From contig JABWDB010000016.1 in assembly GCA_019614645.1 (NCBI GenBank), forward strand, positions 4,402,001 to 4,466,000: a stretch of 64,000 bases of DNA, in the 5' to 3' direction. Source of the stretch: Stratiolaelaps scimitus. Lineage: Eukaryota > Arthropoda > Arachnida > Mesostigmata > Laelapidae. Of this stretch, positions 13,821-26,600 are shown piece after piece (within the stretch, counting starts at the first letter, position 1; each line of letters starts with the position of its first letter). The position numbers were made by a program, and so were the translations under genes. The notes below the pieces were generated by a model that saw only the letters and a program-made list of their open reading frames with translations, was not told the origin of the DNA and made no database searches.

Positions 13821-16800
13821 GTGCTATCGTATTCAAATTGTGCTCTTGGCTGTTGATATTGTAAAGTACTCCCGTTGGGATGTTCGGTGACGTTATTACA
13901 ATTGATTCGTAATTTATGTAATGGATCAAACTTGGCGTTTTGACGGTTTGTTGAGGTCAATGCAAACACGCGATAACACGAATGACTGGTGGCATTCGGT
14001 CGTGGGACTGACCTGCACTGACTGATTGACACAGATCGGTGTATATTTCCAGCCAGGAGTAGCCCTACTCAGGAGTTTCAAGTGCTGGGTTAACACCTCT
14101 TCAACGAATTTTATCAGCTCAGCCTGAAACCTTGACCTTCTGTGTTCTATAAATTACTCAGTGTGAATAGATTGCAGCTATTGCACGTTAGCTGTTACAT
14201 GGTACCGTCGAGCGCTATTAGTTGACTAACCAGCGAGTATTGGCATGACACGGTTTACTAAAGAAATAATAAAAAAACGTATCATATTGACGTTGGCTGC
14301 GTTATGAACATCCAACGAACGCGTATAATCAAAGGTCGTTTTTCAAGGTGACGCTCCTGCTCGTATCGCGAACAAGCTTCACCAACCTTAATTAACGATG
14401 AGTGTTAGTCACTCAGCTGTTATCCAATGCTTGCTTGTACAGCCGCATATATTAGCACTCATATGACGCTACGGAGCTATTAGATATTAATTTAAGTAAT
14501 CGGCAATAACTGCTTGAGCTATTGTTTCCCCTATCCAGCGTACAAACATGTTATGGGTTCTGTTGAAGGCGGAACGTATACTTTGTAATTAGTTAGTAAT
14601 TTTGATCACATTTACATTCACGTTCTCGACCTATCAATGCTTTGTCCGTGCTGAGAGCCTTCAGCCTATTTATGCAAAATAATTAACCGTTTATTATCCT
14701 AATAATGGTAAGCTATGAGTTAATAAATATAATCAATATGTTGTCGTTCTTCCAACGCGTGTGAAATACGCCTTCAGAGAAATGACGATATCGGCTTCTA
14801 TCTTCAGATCCTTAATTGAAACTGCAACCCCACCGACACAATCGCTTCCTCCTTATCTATGTCGCAGCCCCATGCCGTCGCGCGGAGGTGGGAACTGCGC
14901 ATTGTGTGGCCGCCATAGCCGCCGTGGTTCTGATAGCATAAAATCAGCGAGCTCCCTGTCTCGCTAGCTCGTTTACATCAGACCCGCGCCGCTGTCCGGC
15001 TCTCTCGCGCGTTAGGGCCCGAACAAATTGGTGGTCACCGCGCCGTAATAGCGTTGTCAGCACGAGAGGGTTAACGAGCAACTGTTACTACCGCTGCAAC
15101 TGTTGGTGACCAACCTTCCCGGCCCGGCAGCTGACGGTGACGCCGCCGCCGCCGTCAACAGGAAAGCGTGATTAGTGGTTCTCCTCCGGTGGGGGGAGAG
15201 GGGGCGGGGGTTGTCGTCGTCTCCCGTAACGTTTTTGCAGTTTGGAACCGCCTTCAGCATTCGCGTCGTCCCACCTCGTTTCGTTCGTTGTGAATGACAA
15301 CCTCTTGATAAATTGTGATCCGCCACATATCGCCAGCTGATTTATAGATAGACTATAAATAAAGCACTGTACATATATATATCCATTGTGTGTGGGTGTA
15401 CATCCCTGTGGGGATTTATAGGATCGGATAGCGGTGCTATAGTATTAGTGGCCCAGTGTTATCTAGACTAGTTGTCAAACTGATATAATAAGTGGGTAGT
15501 TATAAAGTGTGGTAGCATTAGCGGACCTCATCCAAATGTGAATTGAGCTGTGCCGATGTCGATTACTAAGTCGATTGCGGTCGGGATGGGTGGATGGCAG
15601 CGACAGCCACTAATATAACAGATATGTGTTTTGTGGTTCAAATTAGCGGAAGCAGTTGATCAATTGCTTAGGACTGAGTTCGATAAACTTTTAGATTCGC
15701 ATACGTTTGCAGTGAACTATCGAAGTGTTTATGAAAGAGCCTGAATAATCTGCTCCTTCTCTGCGATGCTAAGCTCAGCTTGTGTTTATTTATTTTTTTA
15801 TTTATGCAATTGATACCGAAATTTATTCTGCTGTCAGATTTTGTCGAACTGACTAAACCTTGACCTTGTTGTTATCTAAAATGAAATGTACTGCTCAATT
15901 CACGTATGTGTACAATACGTGTAAATGACAAGGGGCGAAATTGCAAAAGAAATAACCACGCTTTCGTATAGCGGCCTGGTTGTTATCGATGTCATCGAAC
16001 TCAAGTATTTCGTATGATGGCCTCAGATAGCCATATTGTATATACCCTATGTTTTGCGTGATTGTCCGTAACGATTATCGAAATCTTACGCTAAAGAAGT
16101 TAGAATTGTTTTAAAGTTAGAATAACTTTATCTTAATGAACAAATCAATACTTTGTTTAGGCTTCGAGGATGATCTTTCTTGCTTATACGACGTGCGATT
16201 CCCTTCAAAATATACGAGCTAAAACATAGTTTATGTTGGAATTTTTATTTGTCCCTCCAATCTTATAATGTTTAGAGGACCAATACTGTACATTTACATT
16301 ACGAGTCCCTCGACCTGTTGAGGACAGCATCAGAGAAGTTAAACTGCATTGTTAAGATGGCAGTCCCTTTAATAATAAACCAATAAGTCATTACCTGTAT
16401 ATATTGTGATCATTTTACTCAATTCATACTGATTACCTGCACATGTTGCATTTCCACATCAATCATGACCATGCAGACATCTCGGCCTATGCCTCTTTTG
16501 TTAATTTCGCCTTTTTCAAAGTCATCTTTGTTCGACCACCTCTCTCCTCCCATCTGCTTCTTCATTCAGTTGTCCTTTCTAGCGGCCAATAAACGTCCAT
16601 CATCGGATCCCCGGTTTTCCTTTGGCACTTCTCACTCTTCAACGCTATTTGTGTTTGTTTCACGTGTGTTACGGCCGCCCCCTTTGTTTGTTTGTATGTT
16701 TATGTGTGTGTGTGTATATATGTATGTTCCCTAGTGTGGCAATTTCTACCTGTCTCCCTTCCTGATACGGCGGTCCCTTTCGTTAATCCTGTTCTGCCGT

Positions 16801-17553
16801 GGCGTGATACAAGACCAAGAAGAAGATGAAGTGGTGTCTTCCTTGCCAATTGTTCCTTCTGTTGACTGTTGTTCGTTAGCAGAGGGAAAAACTGCGTTTC
16901 CCGCAAGTATCCCGAGATAGCGTCGTTTCCTCCGTTCCAGCCGCGGCCAGCCGAACAAAAAAGATGAAGTGTCATCAGAAGCCGTGATGCTGTTTACCAA
17001 CATCTACACAATGTGCCCCCCCCCCTCCGACTGGGGCTATCTCTGCGCTAATGCGTCCTCTTCCTTCTAAGTTTACGCGGCTATTCTACCGTTGTGTGGC
17101 AGCACGAACACTTCTCATCGACCGTTTTCAACCCGCTGCTGCTGCTAGATTCGTCTTGGCACGTTTATCCACTAGGGGGCGTCTGCTCATTTCTTGAAGT
17201 TCACCGAGAATTGCATTGTTTGTTTTTGCCAACTTCGCCTAACCCTGCTAAGTGGCGTTTCTCCGGTGTCGCTTTGAGTTGGTCGACACCACCACCTCTG
17301 CGGTTGTTGTTGGCGCGACACTCGTGCGCGTGTTGGCATCTGTTCGCTGGCTATAATATCTCTGTGGGCCAACGCGTGGTGCCCGGTCAATTCTGTGCGA
17401 GGGGGAGTTATACGATCCTGTGATCCTGCTCACTTCGCTAGATGTAAGATAAAGCCAACTTGGACAGCTCTTCGTCGCTGTGCGCCAGGATTAGCTACAT
17501 AGACCTCAGTCACAATATGCTGCTTTTTGTTTCGCTTTCAGTCTTTCTCTCTC

Positions 17554-17555
<2 letters not shown>

Positions 17556-17590
<35 letters not shown>

Positions 17591-17618
17591 TATATATGTG
17601 TGTGTGTGTGCGTGTGTC
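17556..17618. repeat. Compound (TA)n/(TG)n microsatellite
   Basis: A TA run interrupted by AAA, passing directly into a TG run, preceded by a (CT)n stretch. Confidence 0.9.
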
Positions 17619-18335
17619 TCGCTCTCCCTGTGGCATTTTCACGTCTCCCGAGTGATAAAAAGAGATACTCATCATCGTTGTACGAGACGGTGGCCTGCCG
17701 ATCTCTTCCGGATGTTGCCAACAGCGTGCATCAGTAGCAACTCAAGGCGACTGAGCGGGTCCCTGATTAAACATGGACAGCTGACCATTGGGCACAGGTC
17801 AGCTAGTGACAGTAACGGGCGGCGGTGATGATGATGATGATCACAGTGATAACGCCACTGACGGTAGCAGCTGCATCAGCAGCAGCAGCAGCTTAATATT
17901 GCTGGTTTGCCTCTGACGTTTAATGTATTCGTTGACGACTAGCTTGAGCTGACGACGAACCTCGGAACGCCTTTCTAAGCGGACAGTGGCTCCAAGACGC
18001 CGAGGCGACTGACTGCGGACACTAGCTGTTTTCACTAAGGCTAGATAGCACGTCCATGTTCCCCTCGCGAAGGAAAAGAACGATTGTTCGTTAATTGCTT
18101 GGTTAACTGGCACGACCACAAAATAGCCACGGTCGTAATCCCCTGCGCTCTCTTTGGACGAGAGAGAGAGAGTTGTCCTAAAGAATGAATGATGATATTC
18201 GGTTTGATATCTAGATGCTGCGTCAGTGGATTCATGACACTCGACTATTACGATTAGTACCAGTTCTGGTAACAGCAATATAATATGTGGTTATTTTTGA
18301 CGCATATTGGTTCATTTCGAGATTATTGTCAGATC

Positions 18336-18493
18336 TTACTCAGATCGCCTATGTTGCAGATACATTAACACGGCTATCATTAGGATAATGATAATAACCT
18401 CGATCACGATGATAGTGGTAATAACGCGATGATATATATCCAGCGAGGGGATAGCCCCACGGTTGACTGCTAATACAATGAATGGTCCAAATG
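18336..18493 (-). CDS. Candidate last exon: single transmembrane helix and short cytoplasmic tail
   Basis: After an acceptor-like TTAGCAG the - strand encodes VNRGAIPSLDIYHR, then a clean 22-23-residue hydrophobic helix (about VITTIIVIEVIIIILMIAVL MYL), then QHRRSE and TGA (18338-18336). A hydrophobic helix followed at once by basic residues and a stop is the layout of a type I or tail-anchored membrane protein. Its start phase fits the preceding open segment (one base left by the donor at AAAG|GTAACC). The family is not recognised. Ile-rich frames can arise by chance from ATT/ATC-rich DNA. Confidence 0.35.
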
Positions 18494-18681
18494 CCATTAT
18501 GATTTTGAGTGGCCAGGAAGGCATCAGCCTACCGAACCGTGCAATCACTCATGATCGATAATTCCTTACAATAGAAAGACAATTTTATTCTCTGCCAAGG
18601 GAGGGCCATTCGAGGCAGGTATTATTATATATATATGTATATACACATATAATGTGAAAGTAAGGGACGACGTAATGGTTA

Positions 18682-19229
18682 CCTTTAATTGTGACCTCTG
18701 ATTCATGTTCATCATTAGCCGTGCTTAATCTTTTGTCGAAATGATCGCACAAGACCCCAGGCGAAGTATTGTTGTTAACATGCACCGTCTGCGTAACCTC
18801 AATGGCTGTTGTGCCACTCACGCGTTGTTATTTCGGAAGATTAGAAATTGGCCCGTCATACGAGGCGTTCGCCAGTTTTGGAAACATCTTGAGATCGATC
18901 AGTTCCCCTATTGACGTTGATATAATCCACTCGTTGGAAATGGCGCATCTACCACTCGCCGTACGAGCGAATGTGTCCTGCACAATGCAATGTGTTTTTT
19001 GAGGTCTGCTCACCATATTTCTGAACAAAATTAAAATACTTCGTAGACTTTCGTACAATGAGACAAAGGACCCCATTTGCTTGACGACAGAAAAAAACGG
19101 GACGTTGCAGATAGTAGAATATGAAGACCAGATAACCTCGGTAATATGTTTTTGTGCAAGGTTTAAGAGGGGGCCTTCAGAACAGCGCGCTTCGGCCCTG
19201 ATGTTAGCGTTTTTCGATTGCTTTCGCAT
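18682..19229 (-). pseudogene. Candidate upstream part of the membrane-protein gene, frame broken by one TAA
   Basis: From ATG 19229 the - strand is open for 133 codons to TAA at 18830-18828. It then stays open in the same frame for about 50 more codons to a donor AAAG|GTAACC near 18682. Pieces look coding: RTASGRCAISNEWIISTSIG, ELIDLKMFPKLANASYDGP, then VTQTVHVNNNTSPGVLCDHF and DKRLSTANDEHESEV. There are possible N-glycosylation sites (NAS, NNT). GT...AG pairs that would remove the stop are only 33-36 bases apart, too short for a normal intron. So this is a pseudogene, a mis-called base, or a chance frame. Confidence 0.3.
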
Positions 19230-20369
19230 CGATACTTGAATACTGCACCAAGTGAGGATTTTGGTCGATCACCATAATCGTTTGATAATGTTTATGAACT
19301 ATGCACATAGAAATCTCATCGGTAACCGTGGAGAATAAAACTACCGAACACTCCCCGATCTGTAGTTCCTGACTATGCCAAGCGTACCATCATCCTAAAC
19401 TGTCGTTCAGCAAGTGGCATTCAGGCCTCGCAATTTTGCTATGTGGCGGCCGCTTGTTTGAGTTTAATACGACCCCAGCATCCGCAATAGAAAAATAGCT
19501 AACTTTTAAACGCAGGCGGGTCACATTATCGTTGACAGACCGCTAGCGATGTTAAAGACGTCCACTTGCATTACGACCCCTTGCTATGCTGGACAAGTCT
19601 TCTGGTGCAGGAATTATTCCTCTACCACTGTTAATCAAACTGTTCTTCGATTTCTCGCCACGAAATCATTGGCGAACGTACATTAGCCAAGCAAGCATTG
19701 AAAGGCAGACACTGACCCATGATTCACGAGTGCCTACACTGTGTATGAATCGCCCATACTTCTACGGTTGCCCCTAGTGCTCACATCAGCTACGTATATT
19801 ATAGCCAAGACGCTTGCATGTGGAGATAGTTGATTACTTGCCAACGCGTGTTCAAGGGAGCGAGCTCGGGGGGTCCGAATCAATCATCTGCCCTTGGAGC
19901 GTGTTCAAAATATCGATACGTGCATGTATTATACAATTACACTGTTGCAATGATACCGTCAAATGGTTCTAGAGCATTTACAAGCGAAAATGCCATTAAC
20001 AGAGAGACGGGGAAAAATAATATAATAATCACTTGTTCGGCGTAATATCCGTTATATGTTTTTGAGAAGCGAAAGGGACATCTTTACTGGAAACAGCGGA
20101 AGGATGTCACTTGTTCCACCAAAACACACCGGAGTAATTAGTCGAGTCATTCAACCGGAGCCTCTTAAGCGTTCCATTTTGGACGATAGCTTCAACGTAT
20201 TACTTATGCCGTGGACAACACCTAGGCAATTAATTAGCGCAAGTAATTATACAATATTCTGCTGTAAACGTGGAGAGGCTTCTTACCGCTTTCACACCAG
20301 CTCTGTTGGTTGTCAACTAACGGTTGTTGGTCGTTGTTGTTATTGTTGTTGCTTTGTCCATTTTTCCAG
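19230..20369. other. Myo5 intron or intergenic, nothing recognised
   Basis: Ends in the acceptor of the first visible Myo5 exon. No coding motif of the missing motor part was found here. Confidence 0.5.
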
Positions 20370-20619
20370 GCGCGAAGAAGCAGCACAAGATGACAGTTGG
20401 ATCCCAGTTCCGGCAATCTCTCCAGCTGCTCATGGAGACCCTAAACGCAACAACGCCTCATTATGTTCGGTGCATTAAGCCAAACGATGACAAGAGCGCG
20501 TTCGCCTTTGATCCTCATAGGGCAACGCAGCAACTACGTGCCTGTGGAGTCCTCGAGACGGTGCGAATTTCTGCAGCTGGATTCCCATCACGGTGGACGT
20601 ACGCCGAGTTTATGCAAAG
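20370..20619 (+). CDS. Myo5: Myo5 exon: end of loop 2 and actin-binding/SH1 region of the motor
   Basis: The acceptor (TTTTTCCAG, pyrimidine-rich) ends at 20369 and the donor GT is at 20620. The exon begins with the last two bases of a split codon, so one more coding base lies in an upstream exon. The first residues are lysine-rich (AKKQHK), as expected for loop 2 next to the actin interface. [30 protein letters not shown] and the SH1/SH2 helix region ([15 protein letters not shown]) follow. The last two bases (AG) form an Arg codon with the next exon. Confidence 0.97.
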
Positions 20620-23600
20620 GTATATATCATAAAAGAAAACATACAGGGACACTATCTGGACACAATTCTCTGTCGGCGGTGTCATGACTATCAGATTTAC
20701 GGAAGTGTTTGAGAAAACATATTCTCTCTGAAAACTGAAACTCCTCATTTGAGTAAAATGTAAAATGTCTGTGGCGGCACTTTTTTGTGTGGCAGGAATG
20801 GGGCAGCTACAGTGAGGCTTAGGTTACATACGCGTCGTACTGCGATACCTATGTTAATGCATATGTGAGAGGGAGGGAGAGAGAGAGAAATAGATATTCC
20901 TTGTTAAGGCAGAGGTGGAATTTGCAGACGATTTCATAGAGGAGATATCATGGCCATTCCCCAATGTGCATGATCAAACAGATCACCCTTGCCTATTCGT
21001 TTGTCTGGTGGAATACTGAATCTTGCGAAATATCGTTGGGACAATTGTATTTTCTTTCAGATATCGAATGCTGGCGATGGGAAAGAAACTCAAAGGCAGT
21101 GGTGACCAAAGAGAAAATTGTGCCAAAATTCTTGAACTCGTACTAAAGGATCCTGACAAATTCCAGTTCGGCAAAACGAAAATCTTTTTCCGGGCCGGCC
21201 AAGTCGCGTACATGGAGAAGCTACGTAACGACAAGCTTAATCAGGCCGCTATTATGATCCAAAAGGTGATCCTGGGCTTTGTCTACCGCCGGCGGTACAT
21301 TCGTACGATTAAAGCAATTCACGGTATCCAACGGTATGGCCGGGGTGCTCTTGCACGAAGGAAGGCTCGAGCGCTACGGGAGACCGCAGCCGCCAAGAAG
21401 ATTCAGACGGCGGTTCGAGGCTTTTTGGCTAGGCGGAGATACCGGAAAATTAAGAGACTCACACTTCAGCTGCAGTGCATGGTTCGAGGGTATCTCGCCC
21501 GAAGACGCTGCGAGTCGATTCGACGCAATCGTGCGGCTGTTGTCATCCAGACTCGGGTGCGCGGTTTCTTGGAGAGACGCCGATTTGCGCGATCGATGCG
21601 CAAGGTCATACTGTGCCAAGCGGCCGTTCGGCGATTCCTCGCCAAGAAGCTTCGCAAGAAGATGAAGGAGGAAGAGAAAAAGGTGGAACACTGGAAGACG
21701 CAGTACAAAGGACTCGAGAACAAGATTATCAGCCAGAAACAGGAGATGATTGACATCGCCAAGGCACGCGACGAGGCCCGCAACAAGCTGGCCACTGTCG
21801 AACACCAGTGGAAGGACAAGGTTCGAACCCTTGAGGACCTCCTTAAGGTGGCCAACGATAAGAACCGGGAGTTCGAGGAGAGGATGAACGCCCTCAACGA
21901 GGCGCTGGAGCTGTCGCGGAAAGGCGAACTTGAAGCAAATGACAAAATACAGGTGAGGGCATTGCTTTCTTGCTGTTGTCCGGCATCTCGTATTCAAGCT
22001 TTACTGAATAATTAAGCAAGCACCTATTATGTAATTGGAAGTAATTAGCAACTGGGGCACCTATGCATTGTTGGCATTCTGTTAGGCACGTAAAGATTAT
22101 ATCTAATATTTTTAATTAGAGACTTCTAATTTTTTATTTCTTATTTCTAATTAATTAAGTTATTGTAATTTTCGTTTATTTATTATTGTTGCATAAGGAA
22201 TCAGTGAACGAATTCGAAGAACACGTCAAAAACAAATCTTGCCACTGTCTTTGCTAACCTTGCAGACCATGAGCTGTGAAATTGAACAGCTACAGTCATC
22301 CGCAAAAGAGATTCCTACGATCGTAACAGAATCAATGGTCGCACAGTTAGTAACCGATCCATCGCATCATCTGACGACCGCTGATAGCGCAGGTGGCAAA
22401 TGGACCAGCGAAAAGCGTCTACTCGTCAAAGAGCTTGAAGAGCTCAAAACTGATTATCAGCGGTAGGTGTCTTTAGAGAAGGTTGTTATGCATTTTCACA
22501 AAATGTTCCCGACCGTTGTAATGTACCTGTCCAATGCGGGGCATTGCTATTATTGGTATCTTTAGTTACTTTCGCGGCAGGACGGCTAAATGTCTGACTG
22601 AACGAACCCGGAAGTTCGAGTCCCCGTGAGGTGACATACACCTTTCAATGAAAAGAGGATGCTAAACAGAAAATTTAACAGGCTATCAAATTATGCATTT
22701 TTCTTGGCGTGGTCGGCCGTACAATGGCTGTTTAAAGGTCACCCTTGCGATAAAAGCTATTTAAAGCTTTCAATGGCAACATAGTGGCTGGTTACAGGTT
22801 ACCTGATGAATACGCAGTGTCATCATATTTATGTAGATATGGGGGTGGTACCGATGACGCGGAAATGACTGCGTCAACAGCACAGAGTTTCTGCACATTC
22901 GTGGATGGACCTCAGTTGTGTTCTTTCTGATGACTTTGAATGACTGAGAGCAAAACTGCATTGCTATTTACGGTTGAGAAAAAAGTCTCAAAAGTTGGGG
23001 TGTCTTGTAATTTTGGCGCGATGTATATATATATATATATATATATAGATATATAATTGACAAGTTATTATTACCAGGTCGGCTCACAGATCTACAAACA
23101 TTAGTGACACGTAGCCAGAAGGCAAATGGGGGTGATATTGTTGTCCTTGTTGCTGTTGTCGACAGGGGAGGGGGTAGGATAGCGCTTTATGTAAACACCT
23201 CATAGCGAGTCATAGCTTTGTATACTGCCGATATCTGAGTAGTGCACATTTCTTGCTAGTGAGATCAGTTGTAGTCTATCGGCAAACAGATATTCCGTAT
23301 TGAATGGTTCCCGCTGACCTAAAGACTGTCGAGTGGTATGTAAGTGTACAGTTGATTAGAGTAGATAATTAACGTGGCTGGTCCGAAATTGAGAGTGGAC
23401 CGATCGTCAATGTTGACACTGATAGTCATATAACATTGGCAAGACTATATTTGATACCTGCCCACTCTATGCAGCTGTGCTACAATTAGATTACTGTTAT
23501 GTGTTTGTTTGTTTGTTTTTGATCATTGCTTGTTCTTGTTACAATTATTGTTCTTGTCGTCACGTTTATCATTTGTACCGCGCAGACTTCTGGAGGAACG

Positions 23601-26600
23601 CGATGGTATGATGTCGAAGATATATGGAGATCCGCATTCTAGTCCTTTGAACACCCTACGGGTACATCATCCACACCACCAGCGGACGCCGTCTGAAGTG
23701 AGCGCCGGCAGTGACCCTGGCCGCGAAGTCGAGGAAACCCTGGACACGCTGGAGCAGGACAATGGATACGGGACCGTCAGCAGAAACGGCTCTATCAGGT
23801 TAAATTTGTTATCTGCAGCTATCGGATAATCCCATTGGAAATATAGGCTTTATCGAGTAGCACTATCAGTAGTCATTGTCAGCTCTGCACTACCGATCAA
23901 TTTGTTTCGAGCCAGTTATAGATCTGCTTTGTACGTGACCGTCGAATAATGTTAATTTGGTTTGATACGCTCGTTTGCTAGGGAGGATGTTACGACGATT
24001 CTGAAGTTCGAGAAGCGAGTTAAGGATCTGGAGGCACAGAATGCCGAACTGCTCAAACAACTCGAGTATCAGCAGCAGATAGGCGAGCCCTCCACTAAGG
24101 ATATGATGAGGTGTGGATCGAAGCGTTTCGTCTCGATTATTTTATATTTAGTAATTGTCACTGATATAATGAACGATGACTATCTGTAATTAGTTGTACT
24201 ATCACTCGCATATAAACAAACGGATTGATTAGTTACTTTGATTAATCACTTCGTACGTTGCAAACGACAAGAAGGTTACGATTGTAGACGACATGTGCCA
24301 TGGCTGCGTTGCAGTGTTATTAAGCGAAATGAACGTCGACCTATACGGTAACCTTCACCCTCCCTGTCACTGTTTCTTCAGGCTTCACGAGCTCGTTCGC
24401 GAAAACGCCAAGTTAAAAGAGTCTCTGAAGACCATGTCCATGGCAGAGGGTTCACGAGACATTGATCCGTCATCGACATCGGTGTCTGAAGATGGCAAAG
24501 ACAGTGCCAATAATGGTTCGGAAGATCGAAGTGCCAAGACGCGAGCGCTCCTGGAAGAGCTCTGGGCGGAACTCGACAAGAAACGGGAGGAAATCCATGG
24601 TCTACGGGAGGCTCTTACCAGAGAGGGTCAAGGGATGGCTCATGTGCCCAATCGTAAGTATTGGCTTACCCATCGACGCTTCCCCGAGTCGTCTCTGCGA
24701 GGGCGGTGTTTTCAATGCTTGACTTACTTTTATCATGGTGCTTGTAAAAATGTGGTTAGACCGGGACCCAATACAGGCTCAATGCTTTCCAAATTGAATA
24801 CAGGCTAAATCCAGAATTTCCCTCTAAAGGGCCAATCACAACAAACCAGAGAGGTTCAACGAGTGCTCGCTGAATGAAGCGTGTATCGTAGCTAAAATCT
24901 ATCGTACTAAACACACACAAACACGCACAAATACACCAAAAGCGAATCCTGCACGGTCAAACCACATTCACTGTATATGCAACATGGGCAATTTTCTCGC
25001 TGTAACGCGCACAGCTCTCGACGTTCACAAGGCAACGTCAACGGAAGTGAATTGTCAGGGCAGATGTCTAAGCAGACACTAGCATTATGCATCGTGCCGC
25101 ATGCGAAATATAGCGCTGTGAGCTTACTCTATCTCTCATGTATGTTGATATGAGTGCAAAACGGCTGGGTGGACTGCCATTACAAGACGTGCAGCTCTAA
25201 TAGGCTAGAACGCGCTCAAGTGAATCTGTCCTCTTCTGTTTTGTAAGGCGGGGCGAGGCGTTAGAAACCCTAAGCACCGTTACCCTTCCACTGAATGCTG
25301 ATGATGACTAGTGACGTGGTCAGTGTTCGATGTAGTGTTTTCTGTTGTGTTCGAAGTTTACGTAAACAAAGACTCCCCTGCAAGGAAATGCCCCCGCGTT
25401 TATCGTTTAGCTGACACGAAGCGTTTCAGAAGTTTTCACATGGTGCCAAAGTTAAACTACTTCTCAAGAGCAGGGTTACACATTCATCTTTGGAACACCC
25501 CGTGGAGTCACTGTCTCAATGTAGATCTAGTCGAACATTGGTTGTCTGACCAAACACAGCTGATAGGAACGTCTCGATGAGCATAGCACTGTGCGGATAT
25601 CTGCTTCACGCGGATTGTAAATATGAGTTACCTGCTTGGTAGGGAATCAATGGGATCTATATCCATATGACGATGATATATATATAGAGGGATAAGCAGG
25701 AATCAACGATTCAAAATGCTTTGCATGCGTTCGTAAAAGATAACGAAGGAAAAAATAGAGATCTCATCTCGACGAGTAATGGTCGGACCTTTCATCTGCT
25801 GCGCGATTAGGTACGCTCGAAACACTCAATCGAAGCTATCCTGTGAGCCCAAATAAAAAACAAGCTAACCTCTGTACACATCAGCAGATCTGCACATTAT
25901 ACAGAGCTTAATATGACGACACTGATGATGATCTATTGAATGATTTATGAAATGAGATCAAACTATATATATATATATATAAATATATTTATATATATAT
26001 ATATATATATATATGTATTTATTGTTACCAACATGTAGAAAGGATTACTACTGAGGCGAAAACATTTTTGACGAAACTTATATCGATTATTATTGCCATT
26101 ATTTGATATAGGCGAAGAGGACGGTGAGATCTACATGGCGTTCGAGACACAGAAGACCATGCTGAACCAGCTGGAGAATGAGCTTAAGTCAGTGAAGATG
26201 TCGGCACGCGACTGTGAGCAGAATCTCAACGTGGAAATTCGCCAGCTCCGTGAGCACAACCAGCAATTGCAGCAGATCATCTCAAGTGAAATGACGCCCG
26301 CGGAGAAGGCAACCTTCTTTTTGCAGGGCGAAATCGCCAGGATCTCCCGAGAGAATGTCGATCTCAAAGAGAAGTATGATCGTGCCATTGAGCAGATTCG
26401 ACGGCTCAAACGACAAAATAAGATCAGCAGCAGTCAGCATAACAACAGTCATTCTGAAGTCTCAGATTCGGTAAGTATCACAAATATCATATATGTACAC
26501 ACATATTATACATATATATGTATATGGAGCTATAGTTGTATATGTTAATACCCAATGTAAAACGAATATTGAACACTTTCAGAATATTATCGAATTACCT

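Larger units (their letters stand above)
1..18335. other. No gene recognised
   Basis: Presumably Myo5 5' intron or intergenic DNA. It holds TA repeats, triplet repeats (for example GCTGCT near 550, AGC near 17880) and one SINE-like copy at 13720. GC-richer stretches at about 3300-4100, 11200-11680 and 14850-15300 have overlapping open frames on both strands and no clear splice structure. I looked for myosin motor motifs (P-loop GESGAGKT, switch II DIYGFE) and did not recognise any, but short exons could be missed by eye. Confidence 0.5.

Noticed and set aside
17841..18278. 145-codon - strand frame
   Set aside because: Includes triplet-repeat Leu runs and no motif; lies past the stop of the candidate membrane protein, so most likely chance.
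21374..21997. 207-codon frame on the - strand (and 159 codons in another - frame)
   Set aside because: Antisense shadow of the Myo5 IQ/coiled-coil exon, whose + strand frame is a clear family match.
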